46,993 nt of DNA, from assembly GCA_003427395.1 (NCBI GenBank), contig BFEA01000846.1, positions 384,730 to 431,722 of the forward strand. The letters are read 5' to 3'. The notes under the pieces were generated by a model, which saw nothing but the letters and a program-made list of their open reading frames with translations, ran no database searches and was not told the origin of the DNA. The position numbers were made by a program, and so were the translations under genes. The DNA comes from Chara braunii (lineage: Eukaryota > Streptophyta > Charophyceae > Charales > Characeae). Positions 11,171-20,494 of the stretch are shown here, piece by piece. How positions within the stretch are numbered: position 1 is the stretch's first letter; each line of letters starts with the position of its first letter.

Positions 11171-11460
11171 GCCTGCTGAACAGGCAGAAATTGACCGTCG
11201 GTGTCGGTGCGAATACCCTTACAAGGGTATCCGCTCTGGTTTTTGCAATTGACAGAAAATAGGTTTTGTTTGAAATTTAAGTACGCTGCGCGAGTCGCAG
11301 TTATGTTTTGTTCGCACTGACTGAATGGTTGACTAGAAGGTGAGAGTGTGTGGGCGCGCAGTTTTGAGGCGCGCGTGATGAATTTTTTTCTTGATGTTAT
11401 AGAGTCGGCGTTTCCGCCGGCAAGATTTTAGCTTTGATTAAAACCAGGAAAAGTTTTCTT
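11171..11460. repeat. Cluster of short perfect hairpins
   Basis: Consecutive inverted repeats: GCCTG/CAGGC (11,171-11,185), ATACCCTT/AAGGGTAT with a 2-base spacer (11,213-11,230), CTGCG/CGCAG (11,286-11,300), GCGCGC/GCGCGC (11,354-11,374) and CGGCG/CGCCG with a TTTC loop (11,406-11,419). Arm sequences differ from one another. A 79-codon ORF at 11,013-11,252 covers part of this but has no recognisable motif, so I do not call it a gene. Confidence 0.6.
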
Positions 11461-11984
11461 TTATGGAAGTGACCACGGCACATCTGCGTTCATACGGCAT
11501 GCGTCATCGGAAGTTGCGCTGCGTTGAGCAGTAATTGGGGTGTGCAAGAGAAAGTAGAACGCAAGCGGTGACCTCTGCGTGGTGGATGCGGGGGGTTGGC
11601 AGTCGTGGATGAAGTCAGGCCCTATGGGCGGCAGTTGCTGAGGTCGCATAGTGTGCAACACCCTAAGGTGACGGGGTATTACCGATGTTTGGACTCATCA
11701 GAGAGGTCCGAGGGAGGAAGTGCGAACAAGATTTAGTAGGAGCAAAAGCCGGGGGTTTCCGGAAAGGCGGCGATAAAAGGGCTGGTCGCGGCAAGCTATG
11801 AGAGCCTCGGGCCACGACCATGGCATGAAGGGGCGATGCGCGTGGTGAGCCGAGCAACACCTGCCCTTAAGGCAGCGAAACACGACATCACAGAGTCATG
11901 GGCTTGGGGAATAAGCCAAGCGGTGGCCTTGGCGGGCTGCAGTTACTGTTCATATAGAGAACTGGGCTTGCTGCATCCAGGCTT

Positions 11985-12235
11985 GGGCTTAGCCCTATTG
12001 GTTAAGTCACCGAACTACCAACTTGCAGATCCTGGGATCGAGGCCAGCAATCTACAGCAGAGGAGCGAAGGAGCGCAATTTGAAGAAAATTGAGGGGTTG
12101 AGGGTCCCGCAGGACTATCCCCCTTAGTTTTGCTGGGGGAATCTAACTGCGGGCCCGTGAGGCAGGACCGAAGGCAGGGTCCGACGGTCCTCCTCCCCCT
12201 GTCCCGGTTCTTTATTTTTTTCCAAGTCTTTTCAA
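11985..12235 (+). mobile_element. tRNA-derived SINE-like sequence
   Basis: A tRNA-like head carries an A-box-like TTAGCCCTATTGG (11,989-12,001) and a B-box-like GGATCGAGGCC (12,035-12,045) that matches GGTTCGANNCC at all but one fixed position. The spacing of about 45 bases suits an internal RNA polymerase III promoter. No acceptor stem closes, so it is not a tRNA gene. A GC-rich body follows and ends in a T/A-rich tail near 12,210-12,280. Target-site duplications were not found by eye. Confidence 0.5.
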
Positions 12236-12405
12236 TTATTTTAATTTATTTTAATTTTTTTTTATTTATTATTCCCGTTATGAGGCTTGGTCCGGTACCA
12301 GTCTCAGGACCGGCTGTGAGCCAACGGGCCTGGCGCAGTAGACACACCGACGAGTTGTTGTAGCTGCGGACCTATGTTCGGATCCAAACGATGGAGTCGG
12401 CCGTG

Positions 12406-12472
12406 GTCCTTCGGGACATCTGTAGAATTGGAACAACACAGAGAAGATTAGCATAGTCCCTGCGTAGGGATA
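12406..12472 (+). ncRNA. U6 snRNA-like sequence, 3'-truncated (probable retropseudogene or chimera)
   Basis: The 5' stem-loop GTCCTTCGGGAC folds with a TTCG tetraloop as in U6. It is followed by a U6-like AATTGGAAC segment, the ACAGAGA box at 12,438-12,444, the AGATTAGCAT segment with the AGC triad, and a stretch resembling the internal stem-loop (TCCCTGCG). Similarity to the U6 that I know stops near 12,472, so the Lsm-binding 3' end is absent. I see no plant upstream sequence element or TATA box at the usual distance. U6 pairs with U2 and the 5' splice site in the spliceosome; this copy most likely is not functional. Confidence 0.75.
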
Positions 12473-15255
12473 CCAAGTATAAAGTTGAAGACCAGCCGAC
12501 ACCTTGGCTTGGTGTGGCTTGCTGTGGGCTGAGCGATTGCTGCGCTCCCCCTCGACGAGCTGATCGATCGGCGCCGTGTCATAAGGACAGCGGGGGGGGG
12601 ATGAGCGCTGAGAAGAAATGACGGGTGCAGCACTAGTAGCAACAGACATCGTTAGTAAAAGACCGCGAGGCCGTGCGCTACGACCAAGACCGATAGACGG
12701 AATAGGAGGAGGCGGGGCCAGACGAGGAGTAAAAACAACGAATGAATCTGGTCGGGGGGCCGCGCCAGATGCATGGGAAGTAGAGACGGAGATGGCAGAT
12801 GGGAGACGGGGGCGCTAGCGGGGAGGTGAGGAAGAAGAAGGAAGCCAGGTGGGGAGGAGAGTGACAACGGTGGGCGAAGAGAGGAGGGACTCTGATGTGA
12901 TGAAAGAAGGGAGTGGAGCGGGACAGGAGGCTAGGCTAGGTGCAGTCGGAGTTAGTGAGAGAACAGACAGCGGGGAGGTGGGTGAATCTGGCGCGTTTTC
13001 AAGCCAGGTGCACTCAAAGTTGGAGATGGTGAAGAGCTGACTGGGCGTAGTCGGAGGTGGGATCAGTCGGGGAGAGGGGCGTTTCTACCGTTCTGGGGGG
13101 AGGCGAGTCTGATGGTGCAGTTAGTTTTAAGGCTGGTAGATGAGAATAGAAGTTAGATGCGACAGGGAATGCGGCGGGGCTATGGCGGAGTGAGCGGGAG
13201 AAGAAGGAAGAACGGGCCGCTCCCTCGATCCTCGACCAAATCGAGGGAGGGAGGAGTCGTTGTGGAGGCTTTAGAGGTGGGCGACACCGTATCCGGGATC
13301 GAAATTAGTACAAGGTTAGTGTAAAGGGAGGTAGAAGGAGGACGGGGTGCGCGGTGGTGTCGGAGACGTGGGGATGGCGGAACGGGAAAACGGATGAACC
13401 ACCGTTCCTCGATGGAGTGCGGCGATCTAAGATCCGAGTGGGGGGTTTCGATAAGTGGCGAACACGATGGCGAGCTCAGATTTTGAGCTAAGGGGGTAGT
13501 TCTCGGGTTTCCAGGTGTGATAGCTGCGCACAAAAATGGTGGGGTATGGTCAATGTACGTAGCCGGGATTTTGGGGTGGATTCGGCTTTTCGTTTTATTG
13601 TTCATCCTCGTCTTTTCTTCCTTACCTCTTCGTTCTTCTTTATTTTTCTGATCTTACTAAACTTACTTGTAGAAGAAAGGCACCTCACCGAATTCTAAGT
13701 GGAAGATTTAGCCCGATTTTGCTCGTCCCCGCTGCTTATGCAGTAGGAGAGGTAGTTCGTTAGTATGTAAAAACTGAATGAACCTGCCCGCACTATAGGG
13801 GCATATTCATGTGATTTTGTACAGCCTATTGGTAGTAGTAATATGCAGCACGCTGAGAAGGTGGACACTCACCTGATTGATCGTTGTGTTGGTCCTCCTA
13901 GTTGCAGAGTAGTCTCTCTCTCTCTCCCTCTATGCGAATGATTGGAAGTGAAGTATATCCGTACGTGTTTTAGTGGAGGTTTTTAGTTAAATCTTGGTCC
14001 TGGAGACGATCGTTGGGGTAGGAGGAGCTGTAGCAGGAGGGAGAGAGGGACAGAGGAGGCACTTACCGTCGAAGGCGGGCAGGGCAGAGTGAGTCGGAAG
14101 CTGGGTCACAGTGCCAACAAGTCGACAAATGCAACTTACCATACTATAGTGGCAAAATTGTCCGTTGGCTAACGCATATAGAGTACCTCGGCCTCTGATC
14201 TCAGTAATCCACTCCGACAATAGGAGTGCAAAGGAGGTAGCATGATGCACACAGCCTGGCCACAGGACGCTACGGAGGTGAGTGAGTTGAGTGTGTGCCG
14301 TGGTGGTCGGGCTTGCTGTTGGAGAGGGGGTTCATGTTGTTGCTGCAGCTGGCCACGGTCGTCGGTCTGAGTAAAGAAGGTTGTTGTTGTAGAAGACTGA
14401 CAACTTGTTCCTTGTAGGGCTGCTATTGATCTGGTGTGGCTGTGCCCAAGAGCCTGGCTACAAATCGTGCCATTTAGAACTGGGGCACTGTTGTTGTTGC
14501 TATCGTGCCATTTAGAACTGAGCGCACCGTGTCCTGCTGCAGGAGCAGTTGCTGTGCACACAGCCTTGCCAGGTCGTTCTACTGCACACACGGGATCATG
14601 GTTGCGGGTGTTGTATCCATGCAGCGACTGATGCGCCTCGGCGGCATTGTTGTTTACCAAGGGTCGTTGGGCTGCAGGCTGGTGATGTAGGACGGTGGCT
14701 GCGACACAGACATTGAAGGTGCCGTTATCTGACGAAAGCCCACTGGCTGGCGGGTTCTAACATGAGAAGTTGGCTGCAGGCACGGCCGTGTAAACCGACC
14801 GTACAGGCTGTTGATTCGCGGGGTGCTGCAGCACACCACGACAGTAGACATTGTACGAATAGCTCACCGCTTCCTTCGGTTTACACTTGTTTAAATTGCA
14901 GCTCCGTAGCTGCACATCCTGCTGTCTTTCTAATTGCAGTTTCGGCTGCAGCGGTGGTAGAGCCTAAGGTGGGCTGCTGCGGTGTCCATTACGGGGAGTA
15001 GAAGGGTGACGTAGTAGGTGAAGGTAACACTTGTGGAGGGGGTTATTGCTGCAGACCGGAGGATCGTCAGAGGGTTGGCTTCGGCAACGTGACTTCGGGC
15101 TTTTGACCAAGCTGTTACACCATTGGCCATCATTGCGGGGCCCTCAGGCGCACCAAAATTACAAGGCCCTCTCACTGTGAGTTGAGTTGGCCCTCTCTTG
15201 AATCTCGAGAGTCTGACTTATCTTCTTCTGCCCCTCTTACTCTCAGTCTGATCTA
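12473..15255. other. About 2.8 kb without a supported gene
   Basis: The first part (12,560-13,480) is purine-rich on the plus strand with long G/A runs; the ORFs there, including a 141-codon minus-strand frame at 13,180-13,605 rich in Pro, Ser and Thr, look like composition effects. At 14,466-14,482 and 14,503-14,519 a CGTGCCATTTAGAACTG direct repeat occurs 37 bases apart. A short CT microsatellite lies at 13,914-13,930. Between 14,270 and 15,060 the DNA is rich in GCTGCAG and GTTGTTG words. No domain is recognisable in any frame. Confidence 0.5.
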
Positions 15256-15400
15256 AGGCTACGAGAGGAAGGCGGCAGGCAGGATTGAAACCCGTAATCC
15301 GCGCCAAGGCCTCTGTGGGAGGTTGCCCCACCGATTGTGGGAGCTCTGCCGGAGCCCAGGCGGGGTTCTGGAGGCAGGGGTATAATTTTGTCTAATGTGT
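15256..15400 (-). other. Weak tRNA-like or SINE-like sequence
   Basis: On the minus strand GGGTTTCAATCCTG (about 15,279-15,292) resembles a T arm and B box. An A box is not clear. It may be a second, more decayed SINE. Nothing else is seen between 15,293 and 15,620. Confidence 0.22.
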
Positions 15401-15622
15401 GTGATCCCTTCCCCTACTTATTAGCCCCTGGGTATCTGAGTACAACTATGTAAAGGTATTACCTTCTATTTTGCTATGTATGTCAGGACATGTATTGAGA
15501 AAGGTTAAACGAACAAGTGCATATATATATGAGAGATCAGATAATCCCTTGAGTGAATTCAGACAGAACTGGGGGAAGGTGGGATGCAGGCGATTTACAT
15601 GTGTTTGATTGGGTCGACCCAA

Positions 15623-16807
15623 GACTGAGCTCCTCTAAGTTGAGGTGGGCTCAGTGCTTTGTTTTATTTATGTTTGCTGGGTTGACTATATGATCTTTTT
15701 TGGGCTGGGCCTATCCTAAGTTGGACGGTCCAGTCACTTGTTTCTTTCTGGGGTTTCTGAACAGGAGGATGGGCACCCTAAGTTGGGAAGGCTCAAAATC
15801 CTGCTGTTTCTTTTTGGGGTTGCTGAAAGCAGAGCTGGGAATACTCTAAGTTGCGTGGACCTAGTTCTGTGTGTGTTTTTTTCTGAGGGGAACACAGGTA
15901 TAAGGCTGAGCGTACCCTTAAGTTAGGGCGGCTCAGTCATAAGCCATGAACGTAAAAGTCAACCAAAAGTATAGAATTTTGATATATATTATATGAACTT
16001 ATATCATCTGGCAGACCGGGCACCGTAAGTTGGGAAAGCCAGTTAGTAAGTTGGGTAGAACAGAATGAAGAGAGAGGCAAATGAAGAGTATAATAAAGGT
16101 AACCAGGGCAGGCTGAGCGTACCCTTAAGTTAAGGGTGGTTCGGTCCTATGCTCGTGACAATATAAGGGAGCAAAGAGTTAGTATAAACTTGTTTTATTT
16201 TCCCTTCTAAACACAAGGCAGGATTGGATGTCTCCCTAAGTTGGGTAGGTCTGATCATCTGCCTAATAAGAGAGAAACATATGAAATTTGTGCAAATGTA
16301 TTAATGGTTGTTCTCTTATATTATCGTTATGGAGACTAAGCGTATCCTTAAGTTAGGGCGGCTTAGTCATACGTCGTTTGTGATTGTTCAGGCAGATCAG
16401 GCGTACCCTTAAGTTAGGGCGGCCTAGTGATACGCTCTTGTCGTTGGTGTTATGTAGGTTGGGCGTACCCTTAAGTTAGGGTGGTCTGACCATTCGTTGT
16501 TCGTACTTGTTTTAGCCAAGTTAGGCACACCCCTAAGTTGGGGCAGCCTAATCCTATGCCCTATGTAACTTTGTTAAAGGCTGACTAGACCTACCCTTAA
16601 GTTAGGGCAGTCTAGTTTATGCTTCATGTCGTCAGTTAAGGAGAAGTCAGGCGTACCCTTAAGTTAGGGCGGTCTGGTCATCTGTTTTATGACTACAGTT
16701 GACCTGGTGTTGGGCATACCCTTAAGTTAGGGCAGTCCAGTTGTGCGTACTTTTACTTGTTTACTTAGGCAAGTTGGGCATACCCTTAAGTTAGGGCCTT
16801 GTCTGAT
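15623..16807. repeat. Array of 16 hairpins with constant TAAGTT loop and covarying arms
   Basis: Each unit is outer stem, short internal loop, inner stem of 3-4 pairs (typically CCCT/AGGG), hexaloop TAAGTT, inner stem, internal loop, outer stem. Units start at about 15,624, 15,703, 15,770, 15,831, 15,904, 16,008, 16,111, 16,222, 16,334, 16,396, 16,457, 16,520, 16,583, 16,646, 16,709 and 16,773; the last eight intervals are 61-64 bases. Outer arms differ but stay complementary, for example ACTGAGC/GCTCAGT, GACTAAGC/GCTTAGTC, GTTAGGC/GCCTAAT, GACTAGAC/GTCTAGTT and GGTTGGGC/GTCTGACC (the last using G-T pairs). The sixth unit is degenerate. I recognise no known repeat family. Confidence 0.9.
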
Positions 16808-17210
16808 CCTATGCCATAAGTGAGGGGGTTTACTAAGGGGAAGAACTGAATGATCTAACGAACTACTTGGGTCAAACTGATGTGGGATTGTGAGAGATGT
16901 TTGTTTACGCATGCTTATGGGCTCTCACTCTGGGGCGTCTTTTTCGATAGGGTAGTTGCTTTAGATGCTCGCGAAGTGCTGGCCATAGGTAGATGAGATG
17001 GATGATGGGAGGGAGAGCTTGGGATAGGGATAGGACTGACCTTACTTGAAGATAGAATTGACGATAGCTCACGATACCGTCTTCTAGAAGGGATCGTGCA
17101 AACTATCTTTAATCCTAACTATCGAGCAAGTGTCAGAAGTTAGTCCCAAGTATAGCTTTGCTTTGTTTTTTCGTTTTCAACTTTGTATAAATCTTGACAG
17201 CCTCCTGTTC

Positions 17211-17345
17211 CTATGGGAAGCGTTGCCGAAATTTCTACAAATCTGAAAGAGTTAGTCATTTTCGAGTTTGTAGAAATTCTGAAAAGGCACTTTTCCTACG
17301 GGAAGCGGTGCCGAAATTTCGTAGAATTTGAGGAGTTAAAATATT
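17211..17345 (+). repeat. Two-copy tandem repeat, about 85-base period, with internal inverted repeat
   Basis: GGGAAGCGTTGCCGAAATTT (17,215) recurs as GGGAAGCGGTGCCGAAATTT (17,301). The first unit also holds AATTTCTACAAA facing TTTGTAGAAATT, an inverted pair. The 91-codon frame at 17,213-17,488 crosses both copies and is not a supported gene. Confidence 0.75.
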
Positions 17346-17996
17346 TTTCAGCTCGGAGCTACTTAGTAGGTTTAACCTGGATAGAGGAGATACTCAGTGA
17401 CGTGGTACTGGCAAGGAGAGCTGACCCTAAGGTTAGTAGAGGAGTTAGGCTACGACTTAGGGAGTACTCTCCTTTGGCAAAAACATAAGTAGTACTCTCC
17501 TTTGGCCTGTACTGTGATGCAGGTTTCCTTGTTTCACTTGAAGGCTTGATCTGATCAGGCTATTCCTACAAAAGGATCACTCTTCTGTTATCACTGATAA
17601 TAGGCCGGCTGCCGATTCGTCGGTTTACGACTCAACCCCAATTGACTCTCAATACTCAACCTAAAAAGGCTTTAGCCCTTATGATTTTATTGTTTTGTTA
17701 AGATTTCACTTGGTATTTTATTGAATGGCCATTTAACAAAGGTACTGAGTATTTAATTATGGTTGGTTTGCTGGAGGTTGGGGCTTGCATGGCTAAAGCG
17801 AAGGGGTATGAGTATGGAGATTGGTTGGAGTTGACTCTGTGTAGTGCATGGACTTTTGTTTGACTCTTTGATATGATTACAGGTGTGGCCTGTGGCTCAA
17901 ATTATTGGATTGGACTGCCTGCGATCTCACATATATGTATGGCTATGAGGAGTCCCATTGTGATTGTGAGATGAGATCATCACATATCTATTCCCC
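17346..17996. other. Spacer without a supported gene
   Basis: AT-leaning DNA with one short direct repeat, GTACTCTCCTTTGGC, at 17,464-17,478 and 17,493-17,507. No coding motif is seen. The same holds for 16,808-17,210 on the left side. Confidence 0.5.
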
Positions 17997-18037
17997 TATA
18001 TATATATATATATATATAGATAGATAGATAGATAGAT
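17997..18037. repeat. Compound microsatellite (TA)n(GATA)n
   Basis: About eleven TA units run into five GATA units. It is a simple sequence repeat next to a short TA-rich tail (18,042-18,052). Confidence 0.92.
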
Positions 18038-18410
18038 GTACGTATATATATGTACCTGTGTGGTGTATTATCATGGCCAGTAGTGCCCGCGTGCTAAGGA
18101 CCTAACGGAGGGTTCAGGTGAATAGAAGGGAGGGGGTGACCCCTTTAATTATATATACGCTTCTTGAAGAATTCTTGGCCGGACGTCAGCCCTGAGCCTG
18201 GAATACAATGGTCCTTGTCCAGGACGTCCCGGGTTTCAGGCTTAACACTGAAGGTAATTTTTTTTTTCTGATAATGTTAAAGGTACTGTTTATCTTCCTT
18301 GTTGAAAGTTATTTTGGTGGAACGATAAAGTTCCGAGTGGAAGGGTTAGCGTGTCGCTGGTGATGCGCCAGACAACTCACCACCGCTCCGAATCCCTTTC
18401 TGCCCTAGGG

Positions 18411-18710
18411 ACCATCTTACCCCGCACCCTTTGGGACACCTTGGGGTGCAGAAGATGGTAAGGCCCTCAGACCTGTTCTTGCGCGTGCTAAAGGGTTGCT
18501 CCCCTTAGCGCGCACTTCAGCCGACGCCTGAGCGCCGAAAATGACTCAGATGAGGCCATTCGGGTATGGGCACCACATAATGCGCCATCATCGTAACTAC
18601 TTGTGTAGGACGACATTGTAGATCGGTATGAATAGGTCCTACGTTCGCGCGGTTATATACTAAACCTCGCGCGCGGCAGCACCGATTTCCGTACTGGAAA
18701 GTTATGGGTC
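18411..18710 (+). repeat. Structured repeat, copy A
   Basis: A nested hairpin ACCATCTT/AAGATGGT encloses GCACCC/GGGTGC (18,411-18,459). Next come GCGCG...GGG/CCCC...CGCGC (18,481-18,513), CGACGC/GCGCCG with loop CTGA (18,522-18,537), a GGCAC/GCGCC pair around CCACATAAT (about 18,569-18,586), a GCGCG/CGCGC stem (about 18,634-18,675) and TTTCC/GGAAA (18,686-18,700) before GTTATGGGTC. The same conserved blocks occur in order in copy B. Confidence 0.7.
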
Positions 18711-18844
18711 GAGCGGAGCCTCTCTCTATCGGCGGTTGCTTTCCTTTTTCGAGTTGTCATAGTTGGACGTTGTAGTCCGTGGCAACCGTCAAAGGCAAAC
18801 CCCTTGATTTTGGCTACCATGATAGCCATGAAGTTGTCTACTCA

Positions 18845-19138
18845 ACCCCTCTGCACAGGGTGCAGAAGAGGGTGTGGTCTTCAACCGCACATGGCGGTTG
18901 TCTGGCGTCGAGAGATTACCCCTCAAAGCGCCTGTAAGCCGACACTTGAGTGTCGAAAGCGACCCTCGAGATTATAAAGGGCCGCGAGGCTACGAGTACC
19001 ACATTGTACCCCATCAGCGCAAATGCTTGCGGATGTCTGCATGGACGGTCGATATGAGGAGGCCATGCGCGCACGACTCTTGTACGAAAAACCAGCGCGC
19101 GATACCTATCTGACCCCCGCGGCCTAACGTTATGGGTC
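18845..19138 (+). repeat. Structured repeat, copy B
   Basis: The block order is GGGTGCAGAAGAGGG (18,858), CAACCGC/GCGGTTG (about 18,882-18,900), CGACAC/GTGTCG with loop TTGA (18,940-18,955), GTAC/GTAC around CACATT (about 18,996-19,009), a GCGCG stem (19,068-19,100), CTGACCC/GGGTCAG (about 19,110-19,140) and GTTATGGGTC (19,129). Spacing between landmark blocks is 82, 57 and 132 bases, against 78, 48 and 131 in copy A. Stem sequences differ while pairing and loop words are kept. A 79-codon frame across it has no motif. Confidence 0.7.
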
Positions 19139-19840
19139 AGATGCCGAAGGGACTAGGAGTGTGGCTGTCTTGTGGTGTTGTTTGTGGTGTTTGTTTTGTG
19201 CGTATCCATGTGTTATGTGTAGGCAGATATGAGTGTTGTCGTGTAACGCGTGGTGTGTGTGATGCGTCCTAGTCGACCGGCGCCGAGTCGCGTTTGGGAC
19301 CTCAGCCCCCCAGAACGTTGATTCGCGTACGGCTTCAATTTCCGGGCGTTCGACCGCTGTCGCACTTTTTCCCAGTCAAGCCACCTCGGGCGACCGGAAA
19401 GCCAACAGGCTGTCACGCAGGATTTTGTTTGTGGTTGCAATAATTAATTAAATTAAATAATGCAACTCCCTTCCTGTTGTGTCCGGCTTCGAGCGAGACC
19501 CTTCAATTGCGGTCTTCGCCGGTCCCCGGTCTTAGGAATCTTTTATTTTGATTCGGAACAGCATGAGAATCATGCAAATAATAATCATAAAATTATGAGG
19601 TACTATGCATACATCGGTTATGTCAATCTGATTTTGAGAATTGTGACAGAGTGATCCACATGAGCAATCATCAAACGAGAACAATGCAAGAAGCAAAGAC
19701 TGACTGACTCGAACAATGACAGGATGAAATGAATGAGGGAAGAATGAGAACTCATAATAGTCTCAGAAAGTACATGTGGAAGAGAGCATGGCCAGCACCA
19801 GTCAGGAGTCCTCACTCATCCCTCTAACTTCACTATTTTC

Positions 19841-20494
19841 TCACTTTGTTGTTCGTCGTCTGGGCTTCTTGCCATGTCTCCGTGCTCTCTGAAGTTGTGG
19901 CTTCTGAATGTATAGCCACCTGAAGCCTACTAGTTCCAAACATTTCCAGCAAAGTCTCGTGATACGGAAGTCAAGCATGACACAAAATTCCTCCCATAGT
20001 GTAGGGAGATATAGCTGAGAGAAAACGCCTCTCCTAAGATGCGGAAACTCAGAGGGCTCGGTCACTGCCTCATAGTCGATCACTTCCGGCGATATGTACC
20101 TCTTGGCCAAGTCCACCAATCCACCCCAATAAGAGCCGTCAGTGAGGTAGTAGGGGACCGGAGGCTTGGGGTAGTCAGTGAAAAGCTTAGGACCAAAGCT
20201 ATAGACTAGCTTTGTATTCCCCTGGAGTCTCTCCGCTTTCCACTGGACATACCCGGCTGCTGCTGCCCATACTGCATCAAAATGAGGGTGTGTCTCATTC
20301 CCCTTTTTCAGGAAAATCCGGAGGTCACTGATTGTACCTTCAGCGAATTCAGTGAGGGCGATGAAGATGGACAGGTCTTCTCGCTTGAACCCATCAATCC
20401 TAACGTACTTGTAAGGAAAGCTCTTCCTGGCGGGAATTCTGAATGTTGTTTTTGGTTGTTGCTTTTGATTGTTGTTTGTGATTGCTGTTCCCAA
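19841..20494 (-). CDS. LTR-encoded accessory protein, open in this copy but with altered N-terminus
   Basis: A 217-codon minus-strand frame lies within the LTR, near its 3' end. The conserved part starts with FPYKYVRIDGF and includes LSIFIALTEF, DLRIFLKKGN and WKAERLQGN, ending in a basic tail (RARRHGKKPRRR). The first 25 or so residues (Asn/Gln-rich) come from a low-complexity repeat brought in by the 140-base deletion; the other LTR copy shows a different start (MREINPIPVDEQ). The central segment resembles the accessory ORFs upstream of gag at 36.1-37.5 kb: an F-x-Y-x-x-V-R box, then a hydrophobic strand, then a (R/K)I(F/Y)(L/V)(K/P)K box. I do not know the function. The charged C-terminus could bind nucleic acid. 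Confidence 0.6.
   Translation of the reverse strand: MGTAITNNNQKQQPKTTFRIPARKSFPYKYVRIDGFKREDLSIFIALTEFAEGTISDLRIFLKKGNETHPHFDAVWAAAAGYVQWKAERLQGNTKLVYSFGPKLFTDYPKPPVPYYLTDGSYWGGLVDLAKRYISPEVIDYEAVTEPSEFPHLRRGVFSQLYLPTLWEEFCVMLDFRITRLCWKCLELVGFRWLYIQKPQLQRARRHGKKPRRRTTK

Noticed and set aside
11013-11252. 79-codon ORF as a host gene
   Set aside because: Overlaps a cluster of palindromes, no motif, no splice or neighbouring exon support.
13180-13605. 141-codon minus-strand ORF
   Set aside because: Pro/Ser/Thr-rich composition follows from the purine-rich plus strand; no domain or homologous copy seen.
15623-16807. CRISPR array
   Set aside because: Units are not identical repeats with unique spacers; each is a different self-complementary hairpin, and the setting is eukaryotic transposon DNA with no cas genes.
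17213-17488. 91-codon ORF
   Set aside because: It spans a tandem duplication and its repeated peptide is only the repeat translated; no motif.
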